Assembly: GCA_903837595.1 (NCBI GenBank)
Contig: CAILVI010000029.1
Coordinates: 1-64,000, forward strand
Length of the DNA: 64,000 nt
DNA from: an uncultured Thiodictyon sp.
GTDB lineage: Bacteria; Pseudomonadota; Gammaproteobacteria; Chromatiales; Chromatiaceae
Reading direction: 5' to 3'
The stretch's first letter is position 1. Each line of letters starts with the position of its first letter. Below the pieces are notes generated by a model, which did not search any database, was not told where the DNA came from, and was given only the letters and a program-made list of their open reading frames with translations. Below are positions 45,001 through 52,998 of the stretch, in pieces. Position numbers and translations under genes: made by a program.

Positions 45001-45495
45001 TTTCTGAACCAGGGTTCGATCAACCGTCCGCCGCTCCAGCCCTCTTACACCGTCACCGTCAGCGCGCAGCCGACCAATATCAACAAGACGGCCAAATCGA
45101 TACCGCGCCAAACGCAATTGGCCTTGACCTGCAAAGGCGAGCAACAGGTATTGGACAACTTCAATTTCCCGAGCTCGCGCAACTTCACCTGGGAGCCGGA
45201 GACGTGCGGCGAGGTCGACCTCAAGATTGTCATGCCCGAGGTTACCCTGACGAAGACCTGGCCGGGCCCCGAGGGATTTCTTGCCTTCCTGCGCACGTTC
45301 GAGCGGGGCAGTGCCCAATTCCGTCCGACGGATTTCCCCACTGAGCGCGATATCCTGGAAGGCTTGGCGGTGGAGCAGATTCAAGTCAAGTACATCATCA
45401 AGAACGCGGGCGCCATCAAGGGCATCGTCCAATATCCGCCGCTGCTGGTACCTGAGCAGGCGGCGACCTGCTTAGCGGTTTTCCAGCAGCGATAA
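42046..45495 (+). CDS. tssM: TssM (IcmF) inner-membrane ATPase-like protein
   Basis: This 1149-residue protein has two N-terminal membrane helices (about residues 5-30 and 35-58) and an NTPase domain with Walker A GDTGSGKTAAL near 126 and VMLDTAGRYAV. A third helix lies near 430 (LGAWYLLLITVVGLASLSY). A large periplasmic part follows, ending in a beta-sandwich that binds TssJ. It forms the trans-envelope core with TssJ and TssL. Intact Walker motifs suggest NTP binding is kept here, which is not so in all TssM proteins. Confidence 0.96.
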   Translation: MTKLLMSILKALLLLVVLAAIGFGGLLLAQYRGWPNWVALLAIAAALFIFVLVFFLRRYFLRRRERAFVKRVVAQDLSVSAESAQRKPQRLLDLEERWSAAIATLRAAPRQHNRDPLYARPWFMMLGDTGSGKTAALTSSRLPSILTDADPAVRTGATRNCDWWFFADAVMLDTAGRYAVPRDKEDQLEWEDFLTLLAKYRRKEPLNGLIVTLPADRLLAGDEDALSEYGRVLRRRIDQLMRVLGTRFPVYLLLTKMDLVFGMSALSQLLPAGARGQVVGLLNESTNRRPADFLTDAIHQVTQRLKEARLRLSYGAAGNAGRAMLFPDEFERLGPAIAAFVTGAFHETPYLETPLLRGIFISSARQSGPLKTGVLGGLASTRETSWGSENTSQGLFLPDIFTTILPQDRQSFRRIREYLKWRSTTAGLALGAWYLLLITVVGLASLSYITERDAMTPARQAFPSKPQLGVDRAADLVTLGTLRDNILTMEQGLQGRLPPALAFFSQGDTAVTALKQRYVEWFRTYVLQPMERAMGERLAVLQYTNQSSSIEPFLEYLVWRVATVKNRNSKNQAQDDGLADPLESIALSFGRREPYVIALFPDLYRTFVNWETNQAVLESELKQSQTMALQLIQRESTNLHWLTDWADSKPGLSAVTLGNFWPGMGTPDPSLIVAAAFTRAGKDEIERFLTRLALVIPSSDALAPRTAAFWSWYAAQFYSRWGSFASQFDTGRNLLLTRLDWMNAGATMPTMENPYFHLINRMNDEFTAIASLAAPAPIAQFSKAFYEMSRVYQGKTKAATWKQKVIGRVAEVDSDLAQRTDVSAIAAKDLADYLTALGTLLPATTSTDAAFRLIAESYSQAPNPKTSGAVDLATAAAHRLRQSLGKGNADQGSLQALIDGPLDFLVAMLLSESACGFNEVWQTDVVAPAFNLPQGELWQQLFDKQGLVPKFLGGPAKPFLRQTPRGWTADTWMGIKFPLQDPFLSFLNQGSINRPPLQPSYTVTVSAQPTNINKTAKSIPRQTQLALTCKGEQQVLDNFNFPSSRNFTWEPETCGEVDLKIVMPEVTLTKTWPGPEGFLAFLRTFERGSAQFRPTDFPTERDILEGLAVEQIQVKYIIKNAGAIKGIVQYPPLLVPEQAATCLAVFQQR

Positions 45496-45606
45496 TCGCC
45501 GTCACGCAGTGGCCAAGTGAATCCGCCCAGCGCACTCGGTCACCACGGCTTTGATCCAGTGTTTCCGCGTTCGCCTGGGCTGATCTTCGCGGATCAGGAG
45601 TTATTC

Positions 45607-46257
45607 ATGTCAAACGCTATGGCAATTCATGCGACGCCCAACCGCGCAGTGGCGCGCCGATGGTTGAACCTGGTGACGGTGATGGTCACGGGAGGCGTCC
45701 TGGCACTCTGCGCTGCCTGCACGCCCCAGTCTGCATCCGACACCAAGGCCACCGAACGTATCCTGACAGACACACTGCGGACGTTGAACGCCGCCAACCA
45801 AAAGATCGCCGAGCTGGAGAAGATCATTACCGATCTGCAAGCGGGCCAGGGGGCCGGCGAACTGAACAAGGCATTTGCCGGCGTGGGCGCCTGCTTATCG
45901 GACAGGGGGTTCGTTTTCATCCTGTGGGACTCTGACCTGCAATTTGCCCCCGGCGAGTCAAAATTACCTGACGCGCTACCACAGAAGCTGCAACCGATTG
46001 CCGCGCTCCTGACCCAGTTTCAGCAGTTGACCGCCAAGGTGGAGGGATTTACCGACAACACGGGTCAAGAGGCAGCGAACCTGACCCTCTCGGCCGCACG
46101 CGCGGCGGCGGTCAAGGCCGCTCTGGTCAAACTCGGCGTGGCCCCGGAGCGTATTCAAACCGAAGGACTCGGTTCGACCCACCCCGTCGCGAATAATCAA
46201 ACCCCGGAGGGGCGCAGCCGCAATCGGCGAGTTGAGGTCTACATCACCCAGCAATAG
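45607..46257 (+). CDS. OmpA-like lipoprotein of the T6SS (TagL-type role)
   Basis: ATG 45607 follows a clear AGGAG. The 216-residue product has a signal peptide with a Cys38 lipobox (ALCAAC, Cys rather than Leu at -3). A short coiled coil (TLNAANQKIAELEKIITDLQ) follows, then an OmpA/MotB domain with FTDNTG, LSAARAAAVKAALVKLGV and RSRNRRVEVYI. The OmpA domain should bind peptidoglycan. Directly behind tssM and in a system whose TssL lacks such a domain, it is the likely wall anchor of the membrane complex. It overlaps nothing, but is only 52 bases from the next gene. Confidence 0.85.
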   Translation: MSNAMAIHATPNRAVARRWLNLVTVMVTGGVLALCAACTPQSASDTKATERILTDTLRTLNAANQKIAELEKIITDLQAGQGAGELNKAFAGVGACLSDRGFVFILWDSDLQFAPGESKLPDALPQKLQPIAALLTQFQQLTAKVEGFTDNTGQEAANLTLSAARAAAVKAALVKLGVAPERIQTEGLGSTHPVANNQTPEGRSRNRRVEVYITQQ

Positions 46258-46309
46258 CCGATTCACCGCCACGGTTTATCGCCGAACCGCCGAAGCCGCC
46301 GCCAGGAAG

Positions 46310-49300
46310 ATGGCCAACGTCGAGGGCCTGTCAGTGCGGTATCTTGCAAGACACTGGTTGAGTGTAGCGATCGCGGCGCTGTTGGCGGTTACCGCTTACT
46401 TGGTCATGAAGGAAATGACGACCTCCGAGCTGCAGGCGCGCTATTTCTCCGCGATCAGTGCGCGGATGCGCTTTCAGGTGGAACCTGGACCCAGTCCGAC
46501 TATCCGTTATCCGACCGGCGGTCCCTATGACCAGCGGTTGGGTTATGCGCAACTGCCGGATTTTCTGCCACGGCTTCAGGGTGAAGGGTTCGCCATCACC
46601 GCCCAGGCGCAGCTCTCGCCGCAGCTGCTGGGCGGGGTGGATTGGGGCCTAAATGCCACCTATGCAGAGAAGAGCCAGGCCGGACTCAGGCTGCTTGACC
46701 GTGATGGCAAGATGCTGTTTGATGAGCAGTATCCGGCCCGTGTCTACCCCAATTTCGAGTCGATTCCGCCCCTGGTGTTGGCGACCCTGCTGTTTATTGA
46801 GAACCGCGAACTGTTGGATGAGCAGGATCCACACGCCAATCCCGCAGTCGAATGGGGTCGCTTTGCCCGTGCCGGCGCCGGCCTGGTGGCGCGCAAACTC
46901 GGGGTCAATCTCCCTGTTGCCGGTGGCAGCACGCTGGCGACCCAGATTGAAAAGTTTCGCCATTCTCACGACGGCCGAACCGCGTCGGTGCGGGATAAAT
47001 TGCAGCAGATGGTGAGCGCCTCGCTGCGCGCCTACCTGGCGGGGCCGGACACGCTCAAGACGCGACGCGGGATTGCTCTGACCTATCTGAATTCCATACC
47101 GCTCGCCGCCGTCCCCGATTATGGCGAGGTGCAGGGTCTCGGCGATGCCCTATGGGCCTGGTTCGGGGCGGACTTCGACACCGTCAACCGCCTGCTGGGT
47201 GACGCGGCCCTAGCCGGCGACCGCCCGGGCGCCCGGATCACCGATGCGCAGGCCTTGGCCTACCGTCAGGTCTTGTGTCTGCTGCTCTCCCAGCGGCGCC
47301 CCTCGTGGTATCTGCGCAATGGCCGAACCGATCTGCAAACCCTGGCCGACAGCCATTTGCGGGTGTTGGCCGAACACGGCGTCATCAGTGCGGCGCTACG
47401 CGATGCCGCGTTGGGGATCAAGGGCGATGTGGGCGAGACGCCGGTGCCCGGGGTGACTGGATATCGCGGAGACCGCAAGACCGCGGGTGTCTTGCGTACC
47501 CGGCTTGCCGCGGCCTTGGGCCTGGATCGGCTCTATGATCTGGATCGGCTCGATTTGACCGGGCGCGCGTCCTTGGACCTGGATACACAACGGGCTGTGA
47601 GCGTCGCTTTGCACCAGTTGAGTGAACCTGATCGGGCGCGCGCGGCGGGTGTGGTTGGCTCCCACTTGCTCAACACCCAAAGCGATGCGAGCCCCGTCGT
47701 CTACAGCTTGGTGCTATACGAGCGAGGACCGCAAGGAAACCGCTTGCGCGTACAGGCCGACAGCTACGACGAACCTATGGATGTGAGCGAGGGTATCCGA
47801 CTGGACCTGGGCTCCACCGCCAAATTACGGACCCTGGTCAATTATCTGGAGATTATCGCGCAGTTGTATGGCGAATATTCGGTCCGATCCACGCAGCGGC
47901 TCAGGGCAGTGAAGATCGATGCGCGCGATCACCTGACTGAGTGGGTGATTAAGCAGATCCTGGACAATCCGAGGATCGATCTGCGCACGCTGCTCCAAGG
48001 CGCACTCGACCGGCGTTATTCGGCCAGTCCCGAGGAGGCATTTTTCACCGGCGGCAGTCTGCATACCTTTGCCAATTTCAACAGTTCAGACGATGGTGCC
48101 GTCATCACCGTCCGGACGGCGTTGCAGAATTCGGTGAATCTGGTCTTCATCAGGCTGATGCGCGATATCGTCTACTATCATCTATACCATCCGGACGGGG
48201 TGGCACACGGGATTGACGACGACGATAACCGGCTGCGGCTGGAGTATTTGCAACGCTTCTTCGCGCGCGAGGGCAATATCTATCTGCGCCGGTTCTATGA
48301 CAAATATCACGGCAAGAGTGGGCCGGAGGCCCTGGCCTTGCTGACCAACCTGCAAGCCCGCGGCTATCTCGCGCATATCCATCCGCTGGAGCTCTGGCTG
48401 GTCGGCTATCTAGTCGAGCACCCGAGCGCCAACTTCAGCGAGGTGATGGGCGCCAGTCGCGAGCAGCGCCAGCAGGTCTATCTCTCGCTGATGAAGAGCG
48501 GCCCGCGGCAGGCGCAGGACAGCCGGATCTCGACTCAGCTCGAAATCGATGCCTTTGTCGCCATACATGACGCCTGGAAGCGCGTGGGTTATCCCTTTGA
48601 GACCATGACGCCATCCTATGCCAGCGCCATCGGCGCCTCGGGGGACCGTCCCGCGGCGCTGGCGGAACTCGTCGGTATTCTGCTGAATGACGGCAGACGC
48701 CGGCCGCTGGTGCGCTATGAACGCCTCGATTTCGCCACTGCAACGCCCTACGAAACACAGCTACGGATGCCCCCGAGCGAGGGCGAACAGGTGCTGTTGC
48801 CGGAGGTCGCACGGGCCGCGCGCGGCGCCCTCGTCGCAGTGGTGGAGCAGGGCACCGCCGCGCGCGTCAAGGGGGTATTCAAAGGCCCGGACGGCAAGGC
48901 GCTACTGGTCGGCGGCAAGACCGGCACCGGCGATCATCGCCGCGAGATCTTCGGCACTGGCATGCGGCGCATCGCGAGCCAGGTCATCAGCCGCGCCGGG
49001 GTCTTTGCCTTTTTCATTGGCGACCGCTTCTTTGGTGTGCTGACCGCCTATGTGACCGGACCGACCGCGGTGCGCTACCACTTCACCAGCGCGCTGCCGG
49101 TACAAATACTGAAATCCCTGGAGCCGACACTCAGTCCGTTGATCGCCAGGGCTTATTTGTCGCCACCGGACGTCGAGCCCGATAACCTGGAGACTGTCAC
49201 TGCGCTTGCTGTGGGCGCCACACCCGTTGTGCCGACCGCGGCCGACAGCACTCGGGCGGTGAAGCCTGTGTCGCTGCCGGCACGTAAAGGCACTAAGGTC

Positions 49301-49372
49301 GTGACTCCGAAGACTAGGCCGAATGTCAAGCCCGAACCACGAAACCCCCGAACGCTCGAGGAGCTGTTTTAG
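46310..49372 (+). CDS. Class A penicillin-binding protein in the T6SS operon
   Basis: The protein has about 1020 residues with an N-terminal membrane anchor (WLSVAIAALLAVTAYLVM). A GT51 transglycosylase domain (LLFIENRELLDEQDPHANP, a divergent EDxxFxxH motif, then GGSTLATQIEKFRHS) comes first. A transpeptidase domain follows with all three motifs: SxxK in DLGSTAKLRTL near 501, SxN in LQNSVNLVF near 607 and KTGTG near 870. The C-terminus is a Pro/Lys-rich tail. PBPs make and crosslink peptidoglycan. Placement after the OmpA-like lipoprotein points to wall remodelling for T6SS assembly. ATG 46310 has CAGGAAG close upstream. Confidence 0.85.
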   Translation: MANVEGLSVRYLARHWLSVAIAALLAVTAYLVMKEMTTSELQARYFSAISARMRFQVEPGPSPTIRYPTGGPYDQRLGYAQLPDFLPRLQGEGFAITAQAQLSPQLLGGVDWGLNATYAEKSQAGLRLLDRDGKMLFDEQYPARVYPNFESIPPLVLATLLFIENRELLDEQDPHANPAVEWGRFARAGAGLVARKLGVNLPVAGGSTLATQIEKFRHSHDGRTASVRDKLQQMVSASLRAYLAGPDTLKTRRGIALTYLNSIPLAAVPDYGEVQGLGDALWAWFGADFDTVNRLLGDAALAGDRPGARITDAQALAYRQVLCLLLSQRRPSWYLRNGRTDLQTLADSHLRVLAEHGVISAALRDAALGIKGDVGETPVPGVTGYRGDRKTAGVLRTRLAAALGLDRLYDLDRLDLTGRASLDLDTQRAVSVALHQLSEPDRARAAGVVGSHLLNTQSDASPVVYSLVLYERGPQGNRLRVQADSYDEPMDVSEGIRLDLGSTAKLRTLVNYLEIIAQLYGEYSVRSTQRLRAVKIDARDHLTEWVIKQILDNPRIDLRTLLQGALDRRYSASPEEAFFTGGSLHTFANFNSSDDGAVITVRTALQNSVNLVFIRLMRDIVYYHLYHPDGVAHGIDDDDNRLRLEYLQRFFAREGNIYLRRFYDKYHGKSGPEALALLTNLQARGYLAHIHPLELWLVGYLVEHPSANFSEVMGASREQRQQVYLSLMKSGPRQAQDSRISTQLEIDAFVAIHDAWKRVGYPFETMTPSYASAIGASGDRPAALAELVGILLNDGRRRPLVRYERLDFATATPYETQLRMPPSEGEQVLLPEVARAARGALVAVVEQGTAARVKGVFKGPDGKALLVGGKTGTGDHRREIFGTGMRRIASQVISRAGVFAFFIGDRFFGVLTAYVTGPTAVRYHFTSALPVQILKSLEPTLSPLIARAYLSPPDVEPDNLETVTALAVGATPVVPTAADSTRAVKPVSLPARKGTKVVTPKTRPNVKPEPRNPRTLEELF

Positions 49373-49665
49373 ACGAGGGCCCCGGGGAACTACGGCGACA
49401 ACGCTGCACCCGCGGCGAGTATGGTGTTAGCGGTGAATCGTTCGACCCAACTCACCGCACCCTGTAGATTGCAGCACTACCGCGGATAGTCTAGGCCGCA
49501 CCGGGGGAGTCGCTCCCCGTGGCGTGCCACCATTGCGAGGTATGTTGGGCATTCGCGGCGCAGAGTGCGGACACAGGGGTGACACCGCCGCAGCGGTGTC
49601 ACCACAGAGCAAAGCTCCTTCCGGCTGAAGCCTCGACGGTTGGGTTGCCGGGGCCATCGTTTGCC
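49373..49665. other. Intergenic region between PBP and desaturase genes
   Basis: It lies between convergent genes. It contains palindromic repeat copy A and about 60 bases of flanking sequence that also resemble copy C. No gene is supported. Confidence 0.55.
49578..49603. repeat. 26-bp palindromic repeat, copy A
   Basis: GGTGACACCGC and its exact complement surround a CGCA loop, a perfect 11-bp stem. Similar copies occur at 50995 and 51544. Homology to copy C extends about 35 bases beyond the hairpin. Confidence 0.85.
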
Positions 49666-50865
49666 TCAGATGGCAGTCATCGGCTGGAGCGAGAACCCCT
49701 TGAGGTTCTGCGCAAAGCGCTCCAAGGCCTGGATGCCCGTGGCCTCGGCGGCGCGACACCAGTCCTGTAGATTGCCCAGCAGGACCTCCTGGCTGGCGGT
49801 GCTGCGGCTCCAGATCGCCTGGAGGCGTTCGCGGAACTGGTAGACGGTGGTGAGCGTCTGGCTCTGGGCCAACAGGTGTTCCAGGTTGGCGCGGGCGACG
49901 GCATCGAGCCGGCTGCCCTCGCGCGCCAGTAGGCGGCGGTAGTGGGCGGCATCGCGGCACAGTTCGGCCCGCGAGACGGGGGTCAGGACCTCCTTGGTGT
50001 AGCGGGCGAAGACATGCATCCGACTCATCACCACGGCGCGTAGGGTGTCCATGTCTGCCAGTGGCTTGCCCTTGATGACGGTCAGGCGGGGCGCGACCCG
50101 CTTGATGCGGGCGAGTCGCAGCGCACTCAGGGTGCGGATATACAGCCAGCTCAGATCGAACTCCCACCACTGGGAGGAGAGCCGCGCTGAACTGGGGAAA
50201 GCGTGGTGGTTGTTGTGCAGCTCCTCGCCGCCGATCAGGATGCCCCAAGGGACGATGTTGGTGGAGGCGTCCGCGGTCTCGAAGTTGCGGTAGCCCCAGT
50301 AGTGGCCGATGCCGTTGATGATGCCGGCCGCCGTGATGGGTATCCACAGCATCTGTACGGCCCAGATCACCGGGCCGTAAAGCCCGCAGAGCAGCACGTC
50401 CAGGACCAGCATTATGGCCAGACCCAGCCAGTGATGGGGGGTATAGAGATGGCGCTCCAGCCAGTCGTCCGGGGTGGCCTGGCCATAGCGCTCCAGGGTC
50501 TGGGGATCGGCCGCCGCCGCCCGGTAGACCTCATAGCCCTGGGTCAGGATTTTGTGCAGTCCCAGGACTTGTGGACTGTGGGGGTCCAACGCAGTCTCGA
50601 CCTTGGCATGGTGCAGCCGGTGGACTGCGACCCACTCCTTGGTGATCGCGCCGGTGGTCAGCCACAGCCAGAAGCGCATGGCATGCGCCACCGCGGGATG
50701 CAGGTCCAGGGCGCGGTGGGCCTGGGCGCGGTGCAGATAGATGGTGACCGCGGCAATGGTCACATGGGTCATGGCGAGCGTGATCACTACCGCCTGCCAA
50801 GGCGAGCAATCAAGGATACCGTGCAGGGTCATCAGGGACTCCAGAGGGGAGGGTGGTGCGGACAT
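49666..50865 (-). CDS. Membrane fatty acid desaturase (delta-9 type)
   Basis: This 399-residue membrane protein has the three histidine boxes of acyl-lipid/acyl-CoA desaturases: HRAQAH (45-50), HRLHH (82-86) and HNNHH (217-221), plus a fourth His in GIGHYWGYRNFE. Hydrophobic helices lie near 25-45, 65-75, 145-165 and 168-185. It should bind a di-iron centre and introduce a cis double bond in membrane lipid acyl chains, using O2. The last ~130 residues form a soluble helical extension longer than in typical DesA/Ole1-type cores. The gene stands alone on the minus strand. Confidence 0.88.
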   Translation of the reverse strand: MSAPPSPLESLMTLHGILDCSPWQAVVITLAMTHVTIAAVTIYLHRAQAHRALDLHPAVAHAMRFWLWLTTGAITKEWVAVHRLHHAKVETALDPHSPQVLGLHKILTQGYEVYRAAAADPQTLERYGQATPDDWLERHLYTPHHWLGLAIMLVLDVLLCGLYGPVIWAVQMLWIPITAAGIINGIGHYWGYRNFETADASTNIVPWGILIGGEELHNNHHAFPSSARLSSQWWEFDLSWLYIRTLSALRLARIKRVAPRLTVIKGKPLADMDTLRAVVMSRMHVFARYTKEVLTPVSRAELCRDAAHYRRLLAREGSRLDAVARANLEHLLAQSQTLTTVYQFRERLQAIWSRSTASQEVLLGNLQDWCRAAEATGIQALERFAQNLKGFSLQPMTAI

Positions 50866-50994
50866 TTGAGGGCCGCGGTCGGCGGGCGCCGTGCGGTCAG
50901 CGGGAGGTGGGTGAGGGCGATGGAATCATTATGATCACGGCGCGGGCGTTTTGGCTTGCGTAATCCGACCAACGGTCATAGTAGGAAAAGGAGA

Positions 50995-51020
50995 GGTGAC
51001 ACCGCTGGCGCGGTGCCACC
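50995..51020. repeat. 26-bp palindromic repeat, copy B
   Basis: GGTGACACCGC TGGC GCGGTGCCACC is the same hairpin with one stem mismatch. It lies between the desaturase and the collagen-like lipoprotein, just after the latter's 3' end on the minus strand. Confidence 0.8.
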
Positions 51021-51033
51021 AGCGCCCACGGTT

Positions 51034-51252
51034 TCAGTACGCGCGTGTCGTGGTGGTGGTTGTTCTCGTCGGGTTTGCCGGTCTCGTGACCACGGTGGTC
51101 GTCCTCGTGGCTGGCGTCACCAGCACGGAATCAACGCCGGTCCGCCCAGTCTGACCGGTCGGACCTTGCATCCCGGACGGCCCTTGCGGACCAGTGCAGC
51201 CACCCAAGCCAAGTACGACGATCACCGCGACGCAGAAAAATTGGTATTTCAT
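51034..51252 (-). CDS. Small collagen-like lipoprotein
   Basis: This 72-residue protein has a signal peptide (MKYQFFCVAVIVVLG) and a lipobox LGGC with lipidated Cys19. Directly after it come about six Gly-X-X triplets (GPQGPSGMQGPTGQTGRTG), then a Thr-rich tail (TRTTTTTTRAY). Collagen-like triplets form trimeric stalks in some bacterial surface proteins, but six repeats are few. Function is unknown; envelope location is likely. Composition is low-complexity, so it could also be a shortened gene. Confidence 0.6.
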   Translation of the reverse strand: MKYQFFCVAVIVVLGLGGCTGPQGPSGMQGPTGQTGRTGVDSVLVTPATRTTTVVTRPANPTRTTTTTTRAY

Positions 51253-51594
51253 TTGGTTATCTCTCGAAAAAACAGGGGAGGGGCCAGTGTTGGCAATCCT
51301 GATCAGCGTCGCCGAAGTGGGCGGCGACTGCCGCAGGGCTATCAGGGGCGGGGGTCGATCGTCGCGCTGCCGGCCGCGCTGGGATCAATCGCAGTGGCAA
51401 GAGACCCCGCCGTGATGGTGGCCACATTAGGCTGCAAGACCCATGCGGTCAGTACGCTGGGGAACATAGCGCAGGGCTGGGCGTTCCCAGTGACCTGTAG
51501 CCCGGGATGTCTGGCAGGCGCGGCGCGGAGCGCCTGACACATGGGTGACACCGCTGCAGCGGTGTCACCAGAAGAGGCGGTGTCAGCAGCGCGT
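51253..51594. other. Intergenic region before the collagen-like lipoprotein
   Basis: It contains palindromic repeat copy C near its right end. A 41-codon minus-strand frame (51342-51467, starting MFPSVLTAWVLQPNVATIT) looks weakly protein-like but has no ribosome site and no family I know, so I do not call it. Confidence 0.5.
51544..51569. repeat. 26-bp palindromic repeat, copy C
   Basis: GGTGACACCGC TGCA GCGGTGTCACC is a perfect 11-bp stem with a TGCA loop, so the whole 26 bases are palindromic. It sits 25 bases after the DUF58 stop codon. Confidence 0.85.
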
Positions 51595-52899
51595 CTAAAG
51601 CACCCCCGCCCTTTTGATCTCGAAATAGCGATTGACCAGTGCAATGGGCAATTGCGCCGGGAGCAGGTCCAGTACCTGGATGCCCAAATGCCGCAGGCGT
51701 TCCTGGTGCTCCCGGCGTTCGGCCATCCAACCATGGACGGCATGGAAGCGCAGGGCTTCATCCAGGGTGTCGATCGGGGCCTCCAGGGCGCGATCCAGGG
51801 TGGCCTCGCGCAGGTCCGCGATCACCACCAGATGACGGCGGCGCAGGAGTTGGGCGGCCTGGGCCAGGCCCTCCTGGTCCTCGTCGCGGCTGTTGGTGAT
51901 GATCACCACCAGGGCGCGGCGCGGCATCGCTGCCAGCAGGACGCGGGCCGCGACCTGGGGATCGGCGGCCTCCAGGCTCGGCTGGAGGTCATAGACGCCT
52001 TGGAGTAGTCGGTTGACGGTCCCGGGCTCCTTGCGCGGGGCGAACCAGCGCTGCGGTCCGCCGTAGGTCATGAGTCCGACCGCATCCCCTTGGCGCACGG
52101 CCACATAGGCGAGCAGGAGCAGCGCGTTCAGCGCCTCGTCCAAATGGCCGCGACCCTGATCGCGGTGGCGCATCCGCCGGCCGCAGTCGAGCAGGAAGAC
52201 CAGGCGCTGGTCGCGCTCGTCCTGGTACTCACGGGCGATGACCTTGCGCATCCGCGAGGTCGCCTTCCAGTCGATCTGGCGTAATGAATCGCCCTCCCGG
52301 TACTCCCGCAACTGGTGGAACTCGGCCCCGCTGCCCAGGCGCCTAAGCCGTCGCACCCCGAGTTCGGCCAATTGGTCATTGGCCGCCAGCAGGGTGTAGC
52401 GGCTGATTTCGGCGAAATTGGGGAAGACGCGCAGGGTCTCCGCGGGGGGGAGGATGCGGGTGCGCCGCCACCAGCCCAGGGGCGAGCGGGTGGCGACGTC
52501 ACAACCGGTGAGCGGGAAGTCACCGCGATTGGGTGGGCACAGGCGGTACTGGACGCGGCCGTGTTGACGGGGACCCAGATTCAGGTCCACGGGGAGCCCG
52601 CGCAGGGCGAACTCGCCTGGGTGCAGGTCATGAAGGCTGAGCTTAAGGCTCTGATCCGACGGGTTGGCGACCTCCAGGGTGACCGAGCTCCAGACCCCGA
52701 GCGGTAGGGCGCGGCCCATGCGCCGCGTGATCCGCGGCGGCGCAAGCCGGCGCAGGGCCAGCCAGTCACCGAGGGCGACGGCGGCGATCAGCAACCCGCT
52801 GCCCTGCCACACAGGCCAGGCCCAGGGCAGCCAGGCGGCAGCGAGGCCGACAGATGTCCAGGCGGCCAGGGCAAGGAGCAAGGGCGGGCGGGGGTGCAT
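51595..52899 (-). CDS. DUF58 (VWA-like) protein, partner of MoxR
   Basis: This 434-residue protein starts at ATG 52899 (the frame above it is an AT-rich repeat, not family-like). Two N-terminal hydrophobic helices (about 5-45) and a beta-domain are followed by the DUF58 core: GAEFHQLREYREGDSLRQID and WKATSRMRKVIAREYQDERD, then the VWA-like VFLLDCGRRM strand, where a complete MIDAS is not obvious. DUF58 proteins work with MoxR ATPases, here the gene before it. It is the last gene of the minus-strand operon. Confidence 0.85.
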   Translation of the reverse strand: MHPRPPLLLALAAWTSVGLAAAWLPWAWPVWQGSGLLIAAVALGDWLALRRLAPPRITRRMGRALPLGVWSSVTLEVANPSDQSLKLSLHDLHPGEFALRGLPVDLNLGPRQHGRVQYRLCPPNRGDFPLTGCDVATRSPLGWWRRTRILPPAETLRVFPNFAEISRYTLLAANDQLAELGVRRLRRLGSGAEFHQLREYREGDSLRQIDWKATSRMRKVIAREYQDERDQRLVFLLDCGRRMRHRDQGRGHLDEALNALLLLAYVAVRQGDAVGLMTYGGPQRWFAPRKEPGTVNRLLQGVYDLQPSLEAADPQVAARVLLAAMPRRALVVIITNSRDEDQEGLAQAAQLLRRRHLVVIADLREATLDRALEAPIDTLDEALRFHAVHGWMAERREHQERLRHLGIQVLDLLPAQLPIALVNRYFEIKRAGVL

Positions 52900-52998
52900 A
52901 TTGTGGATTTCGGATTTGGGGTTTTCGGATTTCTGATTGAATATTTCTGATTGCACCGACCATCAATCATCAATCCGAAATCATCAATCAACAATGAG
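52900..52998. repeat. AT-rich inverted-repeat segment between DUF58 and MoxR genes
   Basis: This 99-base stretch is very AT-rich in a GC-rich operon. GATTTCGGATT (52906-52916) and AATCCGAAATC (52972-52982) are exact complements. Other short ATTTCTGATT/CGGATTT units repeat in between. It separates two otherwise tightly packed genes. Confidence 0.7.

Noticed and set aside
49427..50347. Minus-strand 306-codon frame overlapping the desaturase
   Set aside because: It is in a different frame from the desaturase with its three His boxes, and is Pro/Arg-rich without a domain.
51342..51467. Possible 41-codon gene on the minus strand
   Set aside because: It has no ribosome site and no recognisable relatives, and it lies in repeat-rich intergenic DNA.
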